From positions 1-6,070 of the forward strand of contig JAEYNS010000156.1 in assembly GCA_023412435.1 (NCBI GenBank): a stretch of 6,070 nucleotides of DNA. The letters run 5' to 3'. Position 1 is the first letter of the stretch. Each line of letters begins with the position of its first letter. Below the pieces are notes generated by a model, which made no database searches, had not been told where the DNA came from, and saw only the letters and a list, made by a program, of their open reading frames with translations. Shown one piece after another: positions 1-5,663 of this stretch. This DNA is from Actinomycetes bacterium (lineage in GTDB: Bacteria > Actinomycetota > Actinomycetes > Propionibacteriales > Propionibacteriaceae). The translations under genes and the position numbers were made by a program.

Positions 1-46
1 GGCCCCCCCGCCGCGGGGCCCCGGGGGGGGGGGGCGGGGCCCCCGC
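1..46 (-). terminator. Pure G/C tract after rplA, possible terminator or attenuator
   Basis: All 46 bases are G or C. They include a run of seven C (3-9), the self-complementary GGGGCCCC (15-22), a run of twelve G (23-34) and a second GGGG/CCCCC palindrome (36-44). The tract starts 16 nt beyond the rplA stop codon. In the rplA transcript the twelve C could pair with the later G runs, and each short palindrome could fold alone, so very stable but mutually exclusive hairpins are possible. No U-tract is visible before the window edge, so this is not a classic intrinsic terminator, although actinobacterial terminators often lack one. The homopolymer could also be a sequencing or assembly artefact. 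In many bacteria rplJ-rplL follow rplA, but they are not visible here. Confidence 0.35.
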
Positions 47-62
47 TGCCAGGCTTGTCAGC

Positions 63-764
63 TCACTCGGCCGACGGCTTGGTGCGAGTCGGATCGACCG
101 GGACGCCGGGGCCCATCGTGGAGGCCACGGTGACCTTCTTCAGGTAGCGGCCCTTGGACGCACTCGGCTTGAGCCGCATGACCTCGTCCATGGCGGCGAA
201 GTAGTTCTCCCGCAACTGCTGCTCGGTGAAGGACGCCTTGCCGACGATGAAGTGGAGGTTGGCGTGCCGGTCGACGCGGAACTCGATCTTGCCGCCCTTG
301 ATGTCGGTGACGGCCTTGGCCACGTCCATGGTGACGGTGCCCGTCTTCGGGTTCGGCATCAAGCCGCGCGGACCGAGCACCCGGCCCAGCCGGCCGACCT
401 TGCCCATCAGGTCAGGGGTGGCGACCACCGCGTCGAAGTCGAGGTAGCCGCCGGCGATCTTGTCGATCAGCTCGTCGGCGCCGACCTCGTCGGCACCGGC
501 CGCGATCGCGTCGGCAGCCTTCTCACCGGTGGCGAAGACGAGGACCCGTGCCGTCTTGCCAGTGCCGTTGGGAAGGTTGACGGTGCCGCGCACCATCTGG
601 TCCGCCTTGCGGGGATCGACGCCGAGTCGCAGCGCGACCTCGATGGTCTCGTCGAACTTGGCCGACGCACCCTGCTTGGCGAGGGTGAGGGCGGCCTCGG
701 GGGTGTACAGCTGATCGTTGTTGATCGACTCAGCCGCGGCCTTGTAGGCCTTGCTTCGCTTCAT
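63..764 (-). CDS. rplA: 50S ribosomal protein L1
   Basis: L1 binds 23S rRNA at the mobile L1 stalk, which helps move deacylated tRNA out of the E site. In many bacteria it also represses its own mRNA. The product is 233 residues, the usual length. The family signature is clear around residues 124-140, with [15 protein letters not shown] at 126-140. Residues 155-178 carry the conserved [11 protein letters not shown] stretch and following segment, and the C-terminus has the STMGPGV motif (215-221) followed by a short tail. The ATG at 764-762 has a strong AAGGAG (771-776) six nt upstream, and the stop is TGA. It lies 89 bp after rplK, and that spacer holds two hairpins, one resembling an L1 target site. 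The call is certain. Confidence 0.98.
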   Translation of the reverse strand: MKRSKAYKAAAESINNDQLYTPEAALTLAKQGASAKFDETIEVALRLGVDPRKADQMVRGTVNLPNGTGKTARVLVFATGEKAADAIAAGADEVGADELIDKIAGGYLDFDAVVATPDLMGKVGRLGRVLGPRGLMPNPKTGTVTMDVAKAVTDIKGGKIEFRVDRHANLHFIVGKASFTEQQLRENYFAAMDEVMRLKPSASKGRYLKKVTVASTMGPGVPVDPTRTKPSAE

Positions 765-770
765 TCTGGT

Positions 771-776
771 CTCCTT
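771..776 (-). promoter_or_regulatory. Ribosome binding site of rplA
   Basis: AAGGAG on the minus strand lies six nt before the rplA ATG. It is 9 nt downstream (in the transcript) of the 786-805 hairpin, so structure or protein bound in the spacer could affect ribosome access. Confidence 0.75.
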
Positions 777-785
777 GGGTTGGTG

Positions 786-805
786 GGCATCCGCGTATGG
801 ATGCC
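786..805 (-). other. Perfect 7-bp hairpin before the rplA ribosome binding site
   Basis: GGCATCC (786-792) and GGATGCC (799-805) form a perfect 7-bp inverted repeat around a 6-nt loop. It overlaps a perfect 12-base palindrome, GCCTGGCCAGGC (803-814), so the two pairings compete. It lies between the L1-site-like stem-loop and the Shine-Dalgarno sequence of rplA. A role in presenting or hiding the binding site is inference; the pairing is seen directly. Confidence 0.5.
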
Positions 806-814
806 TGGCCAGGC

Positions 815-838
815 GTGGTGCGGGCTGAGCCCTCCCAC
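815..838 (-). promoter_or_regulatory. Candidate L1-binding autoregulatory stem-loop
   Basis: In the minus-strand transcript an outer helix GUGG/CCAC (838-835 with 818-815) and an inner helix GGGC/GCCC (832-829 with 825-822) are separated by an asymmetric internal loop: GA on the 5' side and GCA on the 3' side. The helices are capped by UCA. The 5' strand reads GTGGGAGGGC. The L1 site of 23S rRNA (helices 76-77) has the same GUGG-GA-GGC order, with the inner helix followed by GA on its 3' side. L1 is known to recognise such a mimic in its own mRNA in many bacteria. Here the element lies 15 nt after the rplK stop and 50 nt before the rplA start. Structure and resemblance are seen; L1 binding is inferred. 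Confidence 0.55.
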
Positions 839-853
839 TACTTCTTGGTTCGG

Positions 854-1285
854 TCAGCCCTCGACGGTGACGCCCATGGAGCGGGCGGTGCCGGCGACGA
901 TCTTCATCGCGGCGTCGATGTCGTTGGCGTTGAGGTCGGGCAGCTTGGTGGTGGCGATCTCACGCACCTGGTCGGAGGTCAGCTTGCCGACCTTCTCCTT
1001 GTTCGGACGCGCGGAGCCGCTCTTCAGGCCGGCGGCCTTCTTGATCAGCTCGGCGGCCGGCGGGGTCTTGGTGATGAACGAGAACGTCCGGTCCTCGTAG
1101 ATCGTGATCTCGACCGGGATGATCGTGCCGCGCATCGCCTCGGTCTCGGCGTTGTAGCGCTTGCAGAACTCCATGATGTTCACGCCGTGCGGGCCGAGGG
1201 CGGTACCGACCGGCGGTGCCGGGGTCGCCGCACCCGCGTTCAGGGCGACCTTGACGATCGCCGCTACCTTCTTCTTGGGAGGCAT
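854..1285 (-). CDS. rplK: 50S ribosomal protein L11
   Basis: L11 forms the base of the ribosomal GTPase-associated centre together with 23S rRNA around A1067. It is needed for factor-dependent GTP hydrolysis and stringent-response sensing, and it is part of the thiopeptide binding pocket. The product has 143 residues, the normal length. The N-terminal domain has the proline cluster TPAPPVG (21-27) and [10 protein letters not shown] (33-42). The rRNA-binding C-terminal domain includes [15 protein letters not shown] (72-86) and the family signature [12 protein letters not shown] at the end. Residue 28 is Thr where the family normally has Pro, and residue 32 is Pro where Gln is common. The ATG has GAAGGA (1292-1297) six nt upstream and the stop is TGA. 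It follows nusG by 69 bp with a hairpin between them, and precedes rplA. Confidence 0.98.
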   Translation of the reverse strand: MPPKKKVAAIVKVALNAGAATPAPPVGTALGPHGVNIMEFCKRYNAETEAMRGTIIPVEITIYEDRTFSFITKTPPAAELIKKAAGLKSGSARPNKEKVGKLTSDQVREIATTKLPDLNANDIDAAMKIVAGTARSMGVTVEG

Positions 1286-1314
1286 GGTGGGTCCTTCTGT
1301 GGTGGTGGTGTGGT

Positions 1315-1339
1315 TCAGTCGACCTGGCTGGTCGACCGA
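1315..1339 (-). other. Hairpin in the nusG-rplK spacer
   Basis: GTCGACC (1318-1324) and GGTCGAC (1330-1336) form a perfect 7-bp stem with a 5-nt loop. On the minus-strand RNA the flanking bases extend it to 10 bp: one G-U pair (1337 with 1317), then C-G and U-A. On plus-strand RNA the same position would be an A-C mismatch, so the full stem forms only in the sense transcript. It begins 15 nt after the nusG stop and has no U-tract. It could be a partial terminator, an RNase processing site, or a control element for rplK. Confidence 0.5.
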
Positions 1340-1354
1340 CGTCCGGGTAGCGGG

Positions 1355-2194
1355 CTAGACCTTCTGGATCTGGCCGAAGGTCAGGTCGACCGGGGTCTCC
1401 CGGCCGAGGATCTCGACCAGTGCCTTCAGGCGCTCGCTCCTCGGATTGATCTCGGTGATGGTCGCGTGCACCCCGGCGAAGGGACCCTGGACCACCATGA
1501 CGGAGTCACCGACCTTGAAGTCGGCGATCTCGACCTTGCGGCTGCCGCGCTGGCGGGAGCCGGTGGCGGCGGCCGCGGCCTTGGCCAGCGCGGCCGGGGC
1601 GAGCATCTTCTCGACCTCGTCGAGGCTCAGCGGCACCGGGGCGTTGGCGTGGGCGACGAAGCCGGTCACGGACGGGGTGTGACGGACGGCGGCCCAGGAC
1701 GCGTCGGTCAGCTCCATCCGCACCAGGACGTAGCCGGGCAGGACGGTGCGGGTCACCGACTTCTTGGTGCCGTTGCGGGTCTCGGTGACCTCCTCGGTCG
1801 GCACGACGGCCTCGAAGATGTAGTCCTCCATGCCCAGCGTCTTCACCCGGTTGTCGAGGTTCTGCTTGACCCGGTTCTCCATGCCCGAATAGGTGTGGAT
1901 GACGTACCAGTCGCCGACCTGGCCGCGCAGCGTCTCGCGCAGTTCGGCGAGCACCGCCTCGTCGTCAGCATCCAGTTCGTCCTCGGCCGGAGCGGCCGGC
2001 TCTGCGTCCTCGGCCAGGCCGGGCAGCAGGATGTCGTCGTCGGTCGGCGTGTCGAGGTCGTCGGCGAAGTCGAGGTTCAGCTCGACCTCGTCAGCGTTGG
2101 ACTCCAGCTGACCGAGATCGATCTCGAAGTCGTCGGACGGCTCGTAGGCGCCGGTGCCGGGGGTTTCAGTCACGTCGGGAATCTCCTGGTTCAT
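1355..2194 (-). CDS. nusG: Transcription termination/antitermination factor NusG
   Basis: NusG binds RNA polymerase through its NGN domain and links it to Rho or ribosomal protein S10 through its KOW domain. The product is 279 residues, well above the roughly 180 of E. coli NusG. Residues 1-90 are a very acidic, low-complexity extension with about 31 Asp/Glu and no basic residue before Arg86. The NGN domain follows, from about GDWYVIHTYSGMENRVK (94-110) to 198, including LPGYVLVRM (152-160). An Ala/Arg-rich linker spans 199-220. The KOW domain covers 224-279, with FKVGDSVMVVQGPFAG at 226-241. The ATG overlaps the secE TGA (ATGA), so the two are probably translationally coupled; the Shine-Dalgarno is weak (AGG at 2202-2204). 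An in-frame upstream start would lie within secE and was rejected. The stop is TAG. Confidence 0.96.
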   Translation of the reverse strand: MNQEIPDVTETPGTGAYEPSDDFEIDLGQLESNADEVELNLDFADDLDTPTDDDILLPGLAEDAEPAAPAEDELDADDEAVLAELRETLRGQVGDWYVIHTYSGMENRVKQNLDNRVKTLGMEDYIFEAVVPTEEVTETRNGTKKSVTRTVLPGYVLVRMELTDASWAAVRHTPSVTGFVAHANAPVPLSLDEVEKMLAPAALAKAAAAATGSRQRGSRKVEIADFKVGDSVMVVQGPFAGVHATITEINPRSERLKALVEILGRETPVDLTFGQIQKV

Positions 2195-2583
2195 CCGAAA
2201 ACCTGCAGCATGGCCCAGCCGAAGAGCAGGTCGAGGGCACTGACGATGGCGATGATGAACAGGACGAAGACCAACACCACGACGAAGTACTGCTGCCACT
2301 GGCTCAGGGACGGCCAGATGACCTTCTTGAGCTCCTCGACGCTCTCGCGAACGAACTCCGCCGGCGTCGTGCGCTTCTGGTGGGTGGGCGCGGTGGCCTC
2401 GGAACGCTTCCGGGTGGCCCTCCCCTTCGCCTCCACGACAGCGCTCTTGCGAACCGGACGGGCGCCGGCCGCCGCGATCGCGACCTGCTCCTCCTCGGTG
2501 AGCGGGAGGTCGTCGACTTCTACCGCTTGCAGGGTCGGCTCGACCGGGACGTCGGCATTCGCCTGGTCCTTTTCATCCGCCAC
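2191..2583 (-). CDS. secE: Preprotein translocase subunit SecE
   Basis: SecE is the small essential membrane subunit that clamps SecY in the SecYEG protein-conducting channel. With the chosen GTG start the product is 130 residues. Residues 1-75 form a polar extension, acidic first and then basic (KGRATRKR at 53-60). The conserved SecE core follows: an amphipathic helix FVRESVEELKKVIWPS (77-92), then one transmembrane helix at about 99-121 (YFVVVLVFVLFIIAIVSALDLL). The frame stays open upstream to 2652, but that would run into the tRNA-Trp 3' end. The GTG at 2583-2581 is preceded by GAAGGA at a 9-nt spacing. The downstream end overlaps nusG by ATGA. The family call is firm, the exact start slightly less so. 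Confidence 0.94.
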   Translation of the reverse strand: MADEKDQANADVPVEPTLQAVEVDDLPLTEEEQVAIAAAGARPVRKSAVVEAKGRATRKRSEATAPTHQKRTTPAEFVRESVEELKKVIWPSLSQWQQYFVVVLVFVLFIIAIVSALDLLFGWAMLQVFG

Positions 2584-2592
2584 TGCTGGCCG

Positions 2593-2598
2593 TCCTTC
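2593..2598 (-). promoter_or_regulatory. Ribosome binding site that supports the secE GTG start
   Basis: GAAGGA on the minus strand is nine nt before the GTG codon at 2583-2581. It is the only convincing Shine-Dalgarno between the tRNA-Trp 3' end and the conserved part of secE, so it favours the short SecE form over the longer open frame. Confidence 0.65.
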
Positions 2599-2603
2599 AC
2601 TGT

Positions 2604-2625
2604 CGCTGGGTCGAGCGGACCAGCG
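2604..2625 (-). other. Hairpin between tRNA-Trp and secE
   Basis: CGCTGG (2604-2609) and CCAGCG (2620-2625) form a 6-bp stem around a 10-nt loop in the 61-nt spacer between the tRNA 3' end and the secE start. It may mark the 3' side for tRNA processing or insulate the secE leader; nothing in the sequence decides this. Confidence 0.35.
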
Positions 2626-2644
2626 CCCGGAGACGCCGATCCAG

Positions 2645-2717
<73 letters not shown>

Positions 2718-2726
2718 AAGGGTGGT

Positions 2727-2748
2727 GGCCGCCCCCGTCCCCGCGGCC
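2727..2748 (-). other. GC-rich hairpin just 5' of tRNA-Trp
   Basis: GGCCGC (2727-2732) and GCGGCC (2743-2748) form a perfect 6-bp all-GC stem around a 10-nt loop, ending nine nt before the mature tRNA 5' end. It lies between the promoter and the tRNA. It could help separate leader from tRNA folding, guide RNase P or another ribonuclease, or terminate transcription arriving from the aminotransferase gene. The pairing is seen; the role is inference. Confidence 0.4.
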
Positions 2749-2790
2749 TTGTGGGCATGGCGGATCAGGGTGAGGGTCACCAAGACGAAG

Positions 2791-2820
2791 ATTGTACGTG
2801 CTTTGCCGGGCACAGTCGAA
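2791..2820 (-). promoter_or_regulatory. Sigma-70-type promoter for tRNA-Trp-secE-nusG
   Basis: On the minus strand a -10 hexamer TACAAT (2796-2791) matches TATAAT at five of six positions. A -35-like TTCGAC (2820-2815) lies 18 bp upstream; reading it as TCGACT gives 17 bp. Transcription would start near 2783-2785, about 67 nt before the tRNA. This A/T-richer box stands out in a very GC-rich region and sits between the aminotransferase stop codon and the tRNA, where a stable-RNA promoter is expected. Confidence 0.6.
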
Positions 2821-2829
2821 CCGGGACGG

Positions 2830-4023
2830 TCACCGCACCGCAGCGATCGCTCGCGCCACCTCCTTGACGTTTCCGGGGTTCAGGGCCGCCACGCAGATCC
2901 GTCCAGCGTCGGTGCCGTAGATGCCGTACTCCTCGCGCAGCGCCTGCATCTGGGCTGCGGTCAGACCACAGTAGCTGAACATGCCGACCTGCTCGGTGAT
3001 GAACCCCATGTCGTCGATGCCCTGCTCCTCGAGGCCTGCTGTGAGGGCCTGGCGCATCGCCTTGATCCGCTCCCGCATGCCGGCCAGTTCGTCCTCCCAC
3101 AGGGCGCGCAGGGCGGGGTCGGCCAGCACCCGCGACACCATCGCCGCGCCATGGGTGGGCGGGTTGGAGTAGGTGGTGCGGACCGTCACCTTCACCTGGG
3201 AGAGGACGCGGGCCGCCTCGGCGGCATCGGCGGCGACGATGCTGAGCGCACCGACCCGCTCGCCGTAGAGGCTGAAGCTCTTGCTGAACGAGGACGCCAC
3301 CAGCACGGGGATGCCGAGCGTGGCGAAGCGTCGCGGCACTGCGGCATCCGGCTCGATGCCCTCGGCGAAGCCCTGGTAGGCGAGGTCGAGGAAGGGGACG
3401 AGGCCGCGGTCGGCGACGACGGCCGCCACCTCCTCCCACTGGTCGGCGGACAGGTCGTAGCCGGTGGGGTTGTGGCAGCAGGCGTGCAGCACCACGACGG
3501 TGCCGGGTTCGGCGGCCGCCAGGTCGGCCAGCATGCCGGCCAGGTCGACGCCTCGGCGGGCCGGGTCGTAGTAGCGGTAGTACCCGACCTCGAAGCCGGC
3601 CCGGGTGAACAGGGCGAGGTGGTTCTCCCACGACGGGTCGGAGATCAGCACCTGGCGCCGCGCCCCGGAGGCCTTCAGCATCTCGGCCCCGATCTTGAGC
3701 GCGCCGGTGCCGCCGAGCGCCTCGACGGTGACCACCCGTCCGCTCGCCACCGCGTCGCTGCCCGCCCCGAAGATCAGGTCGCGGACGGCCGCGTTGTAGG
3801 CAGGCAGGCCGTCGATCGGGAGGTAGCCGCGCGGGGTCGGGGCGGCCGCGAGCTGCTGTTCGGCGGTCCGGACGCACTCCAGCAGCGGCACCTTGCCGGA
3901 CTCGTCGAGATACACCCCCACGCCGAGGTTCACCTTGTTCGGGCGCGGGTCGGCGACGAACTGCTCGGTGAGGCCGAGGATGGGGTCACGGGGCGCCAGC
4001 GGAACGCTCGCCAGAATGCTCAC
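2830..4023 (-). CDS. Class I aspartate/aromatic-amino-acid aminotransferase (PLP-dependent)
   Basis: This enzyme swaps the amino group between aspartate or an aromatic amino acid and 2-oxoglutarate in the cytoplasm, using pyridoxal phosphate. The 397-residue product lines up along its whole length with E. coli AspC and TyrB (subgroup I-beta). Near the N-terminus is DPILGLTEQF (13-22) and KVNLGVGVY (30-38). GGTGALK lies at 104-110 and the substrate-side SW pair at 131-132. CCHNPTG (182-188) has the cofactor-contacting Asn185, Asp213 binds the PLP nitrogen, and SSFSKSF holds the PLP lysine Lys248. Arg282 and Arg375 align with the two carboxylate-binding arginines, so a dicarboxylic substrate is plausible. 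AspC cannot be told from TyrB by eye, so no symbol is given. The start is GTG, with AAGGA (4029-4033) five nt upstream. It is separated from murB by a hairpin-containing gap. Confidence 0.93.
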   Translation of the reverse strand: MSILASVPLAPRDPILGLTEQFVADPRPNKVNLGVGVYLDESGKVPLLECVRTAEQQLAAAPTPRGYLPIDGLPAYNAAVRDLIFGAGSDAVASGRVVTVEALGGTGALKIGAEMLKASGARRQVLISDPSWENHLALFTRAGFEVGYYRYYDPARRGVDLAGMLADLAAAEPGTVVVLHACCHNPTGYDLSADQWEEVAAVVADRGLVPFLDLAYQGFAEGIEPDAAVPRRFATLGIPVLVASSFSKSFSLYGERVGALSIVAADAAEAARVLSQVKVTVRTTYSNPPTHGAAMVSRVLADPALRALWEDELAGMRERIKAMRQALTAGLEEQGIDDMGFITEQVGMFSYCGLTAAQMQALREEYGIYGTDAGRICVAALNPGNVKEVARAIAAVR

Positions 4024-4028
4024 AGTCT

Positions 4029-4033
4029 TCCTT
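4029..4033 (-). promoter_or_regulatory. Ribosome binding site of the aminotransferase GTG start
   Basis: AAGGA, inside the longer purine run GGAAGGAAG (4027-4035), is five nt before the GTG at 4023-4021. It supports this start, which also gives the N-terminal length normal for the family. Confidence 0.7.
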
Positions 4034-4071
4034 CCATCACCGCCGATATCCCGGGCCGGAGGCCACGGACC

Positions 4072-4101
4072 AGCCTACCGGGGTGCCTGGGACGCGTACG
4101 G
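4072..4101 (-). promoter_or_regulatory. Weak promoter candidate for the aminotransferase gene
   Basis: TAGGCT (4077-4072, minus strand) is a -10 sequence of a kind often seen in actinobacteria and would give a leader of about 40 nt. The matching -35 position holds only a poor hexamer (CCGTAC at 18 bp). It is in the right place, after the murB hairpin and before the gene, but could be chance. Confidence 0.25.
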
Positions 4102-4135
4102 GCCCGACCAGAACCGCGACGGGGGCGCTGGGAGT

Positions 4136-4166
4136 GGTTATGGGGCCCGAATTGGGCCTCACAACC
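4136..4166 (-). terminator. Hairpin after murB, probable terminator
   Basis: GGTTATG (4136-4142) and CACAACC (4160-4166) flank GGCCC (4144-4148) and GGGCC (4154-4158), with a GAATT apical loop. In the minus-strand RNA this gives a 7-bp outer helix including one G-U pair, a single A-C mismatch, a 5-bp GC inner helix and a 5-nt loop. On the other strand the G-U pair becomes an A-C mismatch, so the better fold is in the murB sense transcript. It starts 23 nt after the murB stop and has no U-tract, which is common for actinobacterial terminators. It most likely ends or weakens the hadAB-murB transcript. Confidence 0.5.
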
Positions 4167-4189
4167 ACCGCGGATGCCCCCGGGCGCCG

Positions 4190-5266
4190 TCAGGTGTCCA
4201 GGGACACCCCGACGAGGACGGGCTCGGGGACGAGCCGGACGCCGAAGGCTGCCTCCACACCGTCGCGGATCTCACGCGCCAGCGCCACGAGGTCGGACGC
4301 GGTGGCGCCGCCGCGGTTGGTGAGGGCAAGGGTGTGGCGGGTCGACAACGTGGCCGGCGGGGTGCCGTAGCCCCTGGGATAGCCGGCGTGCTCGATGAGC
4401 CAGGCCGCGCTGGTCTTCACCAGCTCATCCCCCGGCCGGCGGAGGCCCTCGACGCCGGGAGCCGGGACCGCCGGGAACCGGGGTGCGCCCTCCGGCAGCG
4501 CTGCGGCCTGCTCGGCGGTGAGGATCGGGTTGGTGAAGAAGCTGCCGGCGCTCCAGGTGTCGTGGTCGGCGGTGTCCAGCACCATGCCCTTGCCGCGCCG
4601 CAGCTCGAGGACTGCCTCGCGTACCGCACCCAGCGGTGCCCGCTCCCCCGGCGCGACCCCGAGCCGGCGGGCCAGTTCGGCGTACCGGACCGGCGCCGAC
4701 AGCGCCCCGAGTCCGAGCTGGTAGCTGACCGAGAGCACCAGGTAGCGGCCCGCGTCCCGCTTGAACACCGACGTGCGGTACCCGAACCCGCACTCCGACG
4801 CCGAGAAGGTGCGCACCCGGCGCTCTCGCCGGTCCCAGGTCCGCACCCTGGCGATGGTCTGGGAGATCTCCTGGCCGTAGGCGCCGACGTTCTGGATCGG
4901 GGTCGCCCCCGCCAGCCCGGGGATCCCGGACAGTGCCTCCACCCCGACGTACTGCTGCGCGACGCAGGAGGCGACGAAGGCGTCCCAGGGTTCGCCGGCG
5001 GCGAGCGTCAGGAAGGCGCCGGCGCAGGCCGTCAGGTCCTCGTGCGCCACGCCCCGCACCCCGCCGGTGAGCACCACCGTGCCGTCGAAACCGTGGTCGG
5101 CGACGAGCAGGTTGGACCCGCCGGCGACGACGAGGACGGGCTCGCCTGCCGCATCGCAGCCGGCGACGGCGTCGACCAGCTCGTCGGGCGTGGACGGGGC
5201 CAGCACCCGGCGGGCGGGACCGCCTACCCGCAGCGTGGTGAGGTCGGCCAGGGTGGGTTCAGCCAA
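4190..5266 (-). CDS. murB: UDP-N-acetylenolpyruvoylglucosamine reductase MurB
   Basis: MurB is a cytoplasmic FAD enzyme that reduces UDP-GlcNAc-enolpyruvate with NADPH to UDP-N-acetylmuramate, the second committed step of peptidoglycan synthesis. The product is 358 residues. The FAD-binding part has TTLRVGGPA (10-18), AGGSNLLVAD (48-57) and GIPGLAGATPIQNVGAYGQE (114-133). Arg164 in GYRTS and Ser242 in SAGSFFTNP match the catalytic arginine and the proton-donating serine, and Glu348 in VPEPV matches the catalytic glutamate. Tyr195 in the middle loop points to the E. coli-like type I enzyme. The start is TTG at 5266-5264, overlapping the end of hadB by 8 nt. GGAGG six nt upstream and the closeness of TTLRVGG to the N-terminus both support it. 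The gene is probably translationally coupled to hadB. Confidence 0.96.
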   Translation of the reverse strand: MAEPTLADLTTLRVGGPARRVLAPSTPDELVDAVAGCDAAGEPVLVVAGGSNLLVADHGFDGTVVLTGGVRGVAHEDLTACAGAFLTLAAGEPWDAFVASCVAQQYVGVEALSGIPGLAGATPIQNVGAYGQEISQTIARVRTWDRRERRVRTFSASECGFGYRTSVFKRDAGRYLVLSVSYQLGLGALSAPVRYAELARRLGVAPGERAPLGAVREAVLELRRGKGMVLDTADHDTWSAGSFFTNPILTAEQAAALPEGAPRFPAVPAPGVEGLRRPGDELVKTSAAWLIEHAGYPRGYGTPPATLSTRHTLALTNRGGATASDLVALAREIRDGVEAAFGVRLVPEPVLVGVSLDT

Positions 5267-5663
5267 GCCGCACCTCCGCGGTCGCCGAGCCGAGCACCTT
5301 CACCCCGTTGTGCAGCGCCTCGATGGTGACCGTGGCGCGGTCGTCCTCGACGGTGGTGACGACCCCGGAGAAGGTCACCGTGCCGCCGTCGGCCTCGTCC
5401 ACCACGACGGGACGGGTGAACCGCACCGTGTAGCTGAGGACGCGGGACGGGTCGTCGACCCAGTCGGTCACGACGCGGAGCGCGGTGCCCATCGTGAGCA
5501 TCCCGTGGGCGATCACTCCGGGCAGCCCGAGCCGGGCGGCGGCGGTGTCGGACCAGTGGATCGGGTTGAAGTCGGTGGAGGCGCCGGCGTAGCGCACCAG
5601 GTCGGCCCGAGTGAACGTCCGGGTGAAGGCCGGCAGTTGGGTGCCGACAGTGACGCTGCTCAT
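5259..5663 (-). CDS. hadB: MaoC-like (R)-hydroxyacyl dehydratase subunit, HadB-like
   Basis: The 134-residue protein is a single hot-dog domain of the MaoC hydratase family. It has the active-site motif STDFNPIHW, with Asp31 and His36 spaced as the catalytic pair of mycobacterial HadB, followed by the hot-dog helix PGVIAHGMLTMG (48-59). In mycobacteria HadB pairs with HadA to dehydrate 3-hydroxyacyl-ACP in fatty acid elongation; in a non-mycolate actinobacterium the substrate is not known to me. The ATG overlaps the hadA-like stop (ATGA), with GGAGG (5671-5675) seven nt upstream, so the pair should be made in equal amounts. The end overlaps murB by 8 nt. The family is firm; the symbol is by homology and gene position, and a general (R)-specific enoyl-CoA hydratase is possible. 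Confidence 0.88.
   Translation of the reverse strand: MSSVTVGTQLPAFTRTFTRADLVRYAGASTDFNPIHWSDTAAARLGLPGVIAHGMLTMGTALRVVTDWVDDPSRVLSYTVRFTRPVVVDEADGGTVTFSGVVTTVEDDRATVTIEALHNGVKVLGSATAEVRLG
5273..5277 (-). promoter_or_regulatory. Ribosome binding site that decides the murB TTG start
   Basis: GGAGG, inside GGAGGTG on the minus strand, lies within the last codons of hadB and six nt before the TTG at 5266-5264. No ATG or GTG lies in the murB frame near the conserved N-terminus, so this strong site is the main evidence for the unusual start codon. Confidence 0.75.

Noticed and set aside
1299..1314. GGT-rich short repeat in the rplK leader
   Set aside because: Only a few imperfect units in a GC-rich spacer; no sign of a functional repeat.
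2195..2299. Longer NusG form starting at 2299
   Set aside because: The extra residues are the secE transmembrane region read in another frame. The ATG overlapping the secE stop is the normal arrangement.
2777..3877. Minus-strand frame of 366 residues within the aminotransferase gene
   Set aside because: Arg/Gly/Pro-rich shadow in another frame. The aminotransferase frame has all the catalytic motifs.
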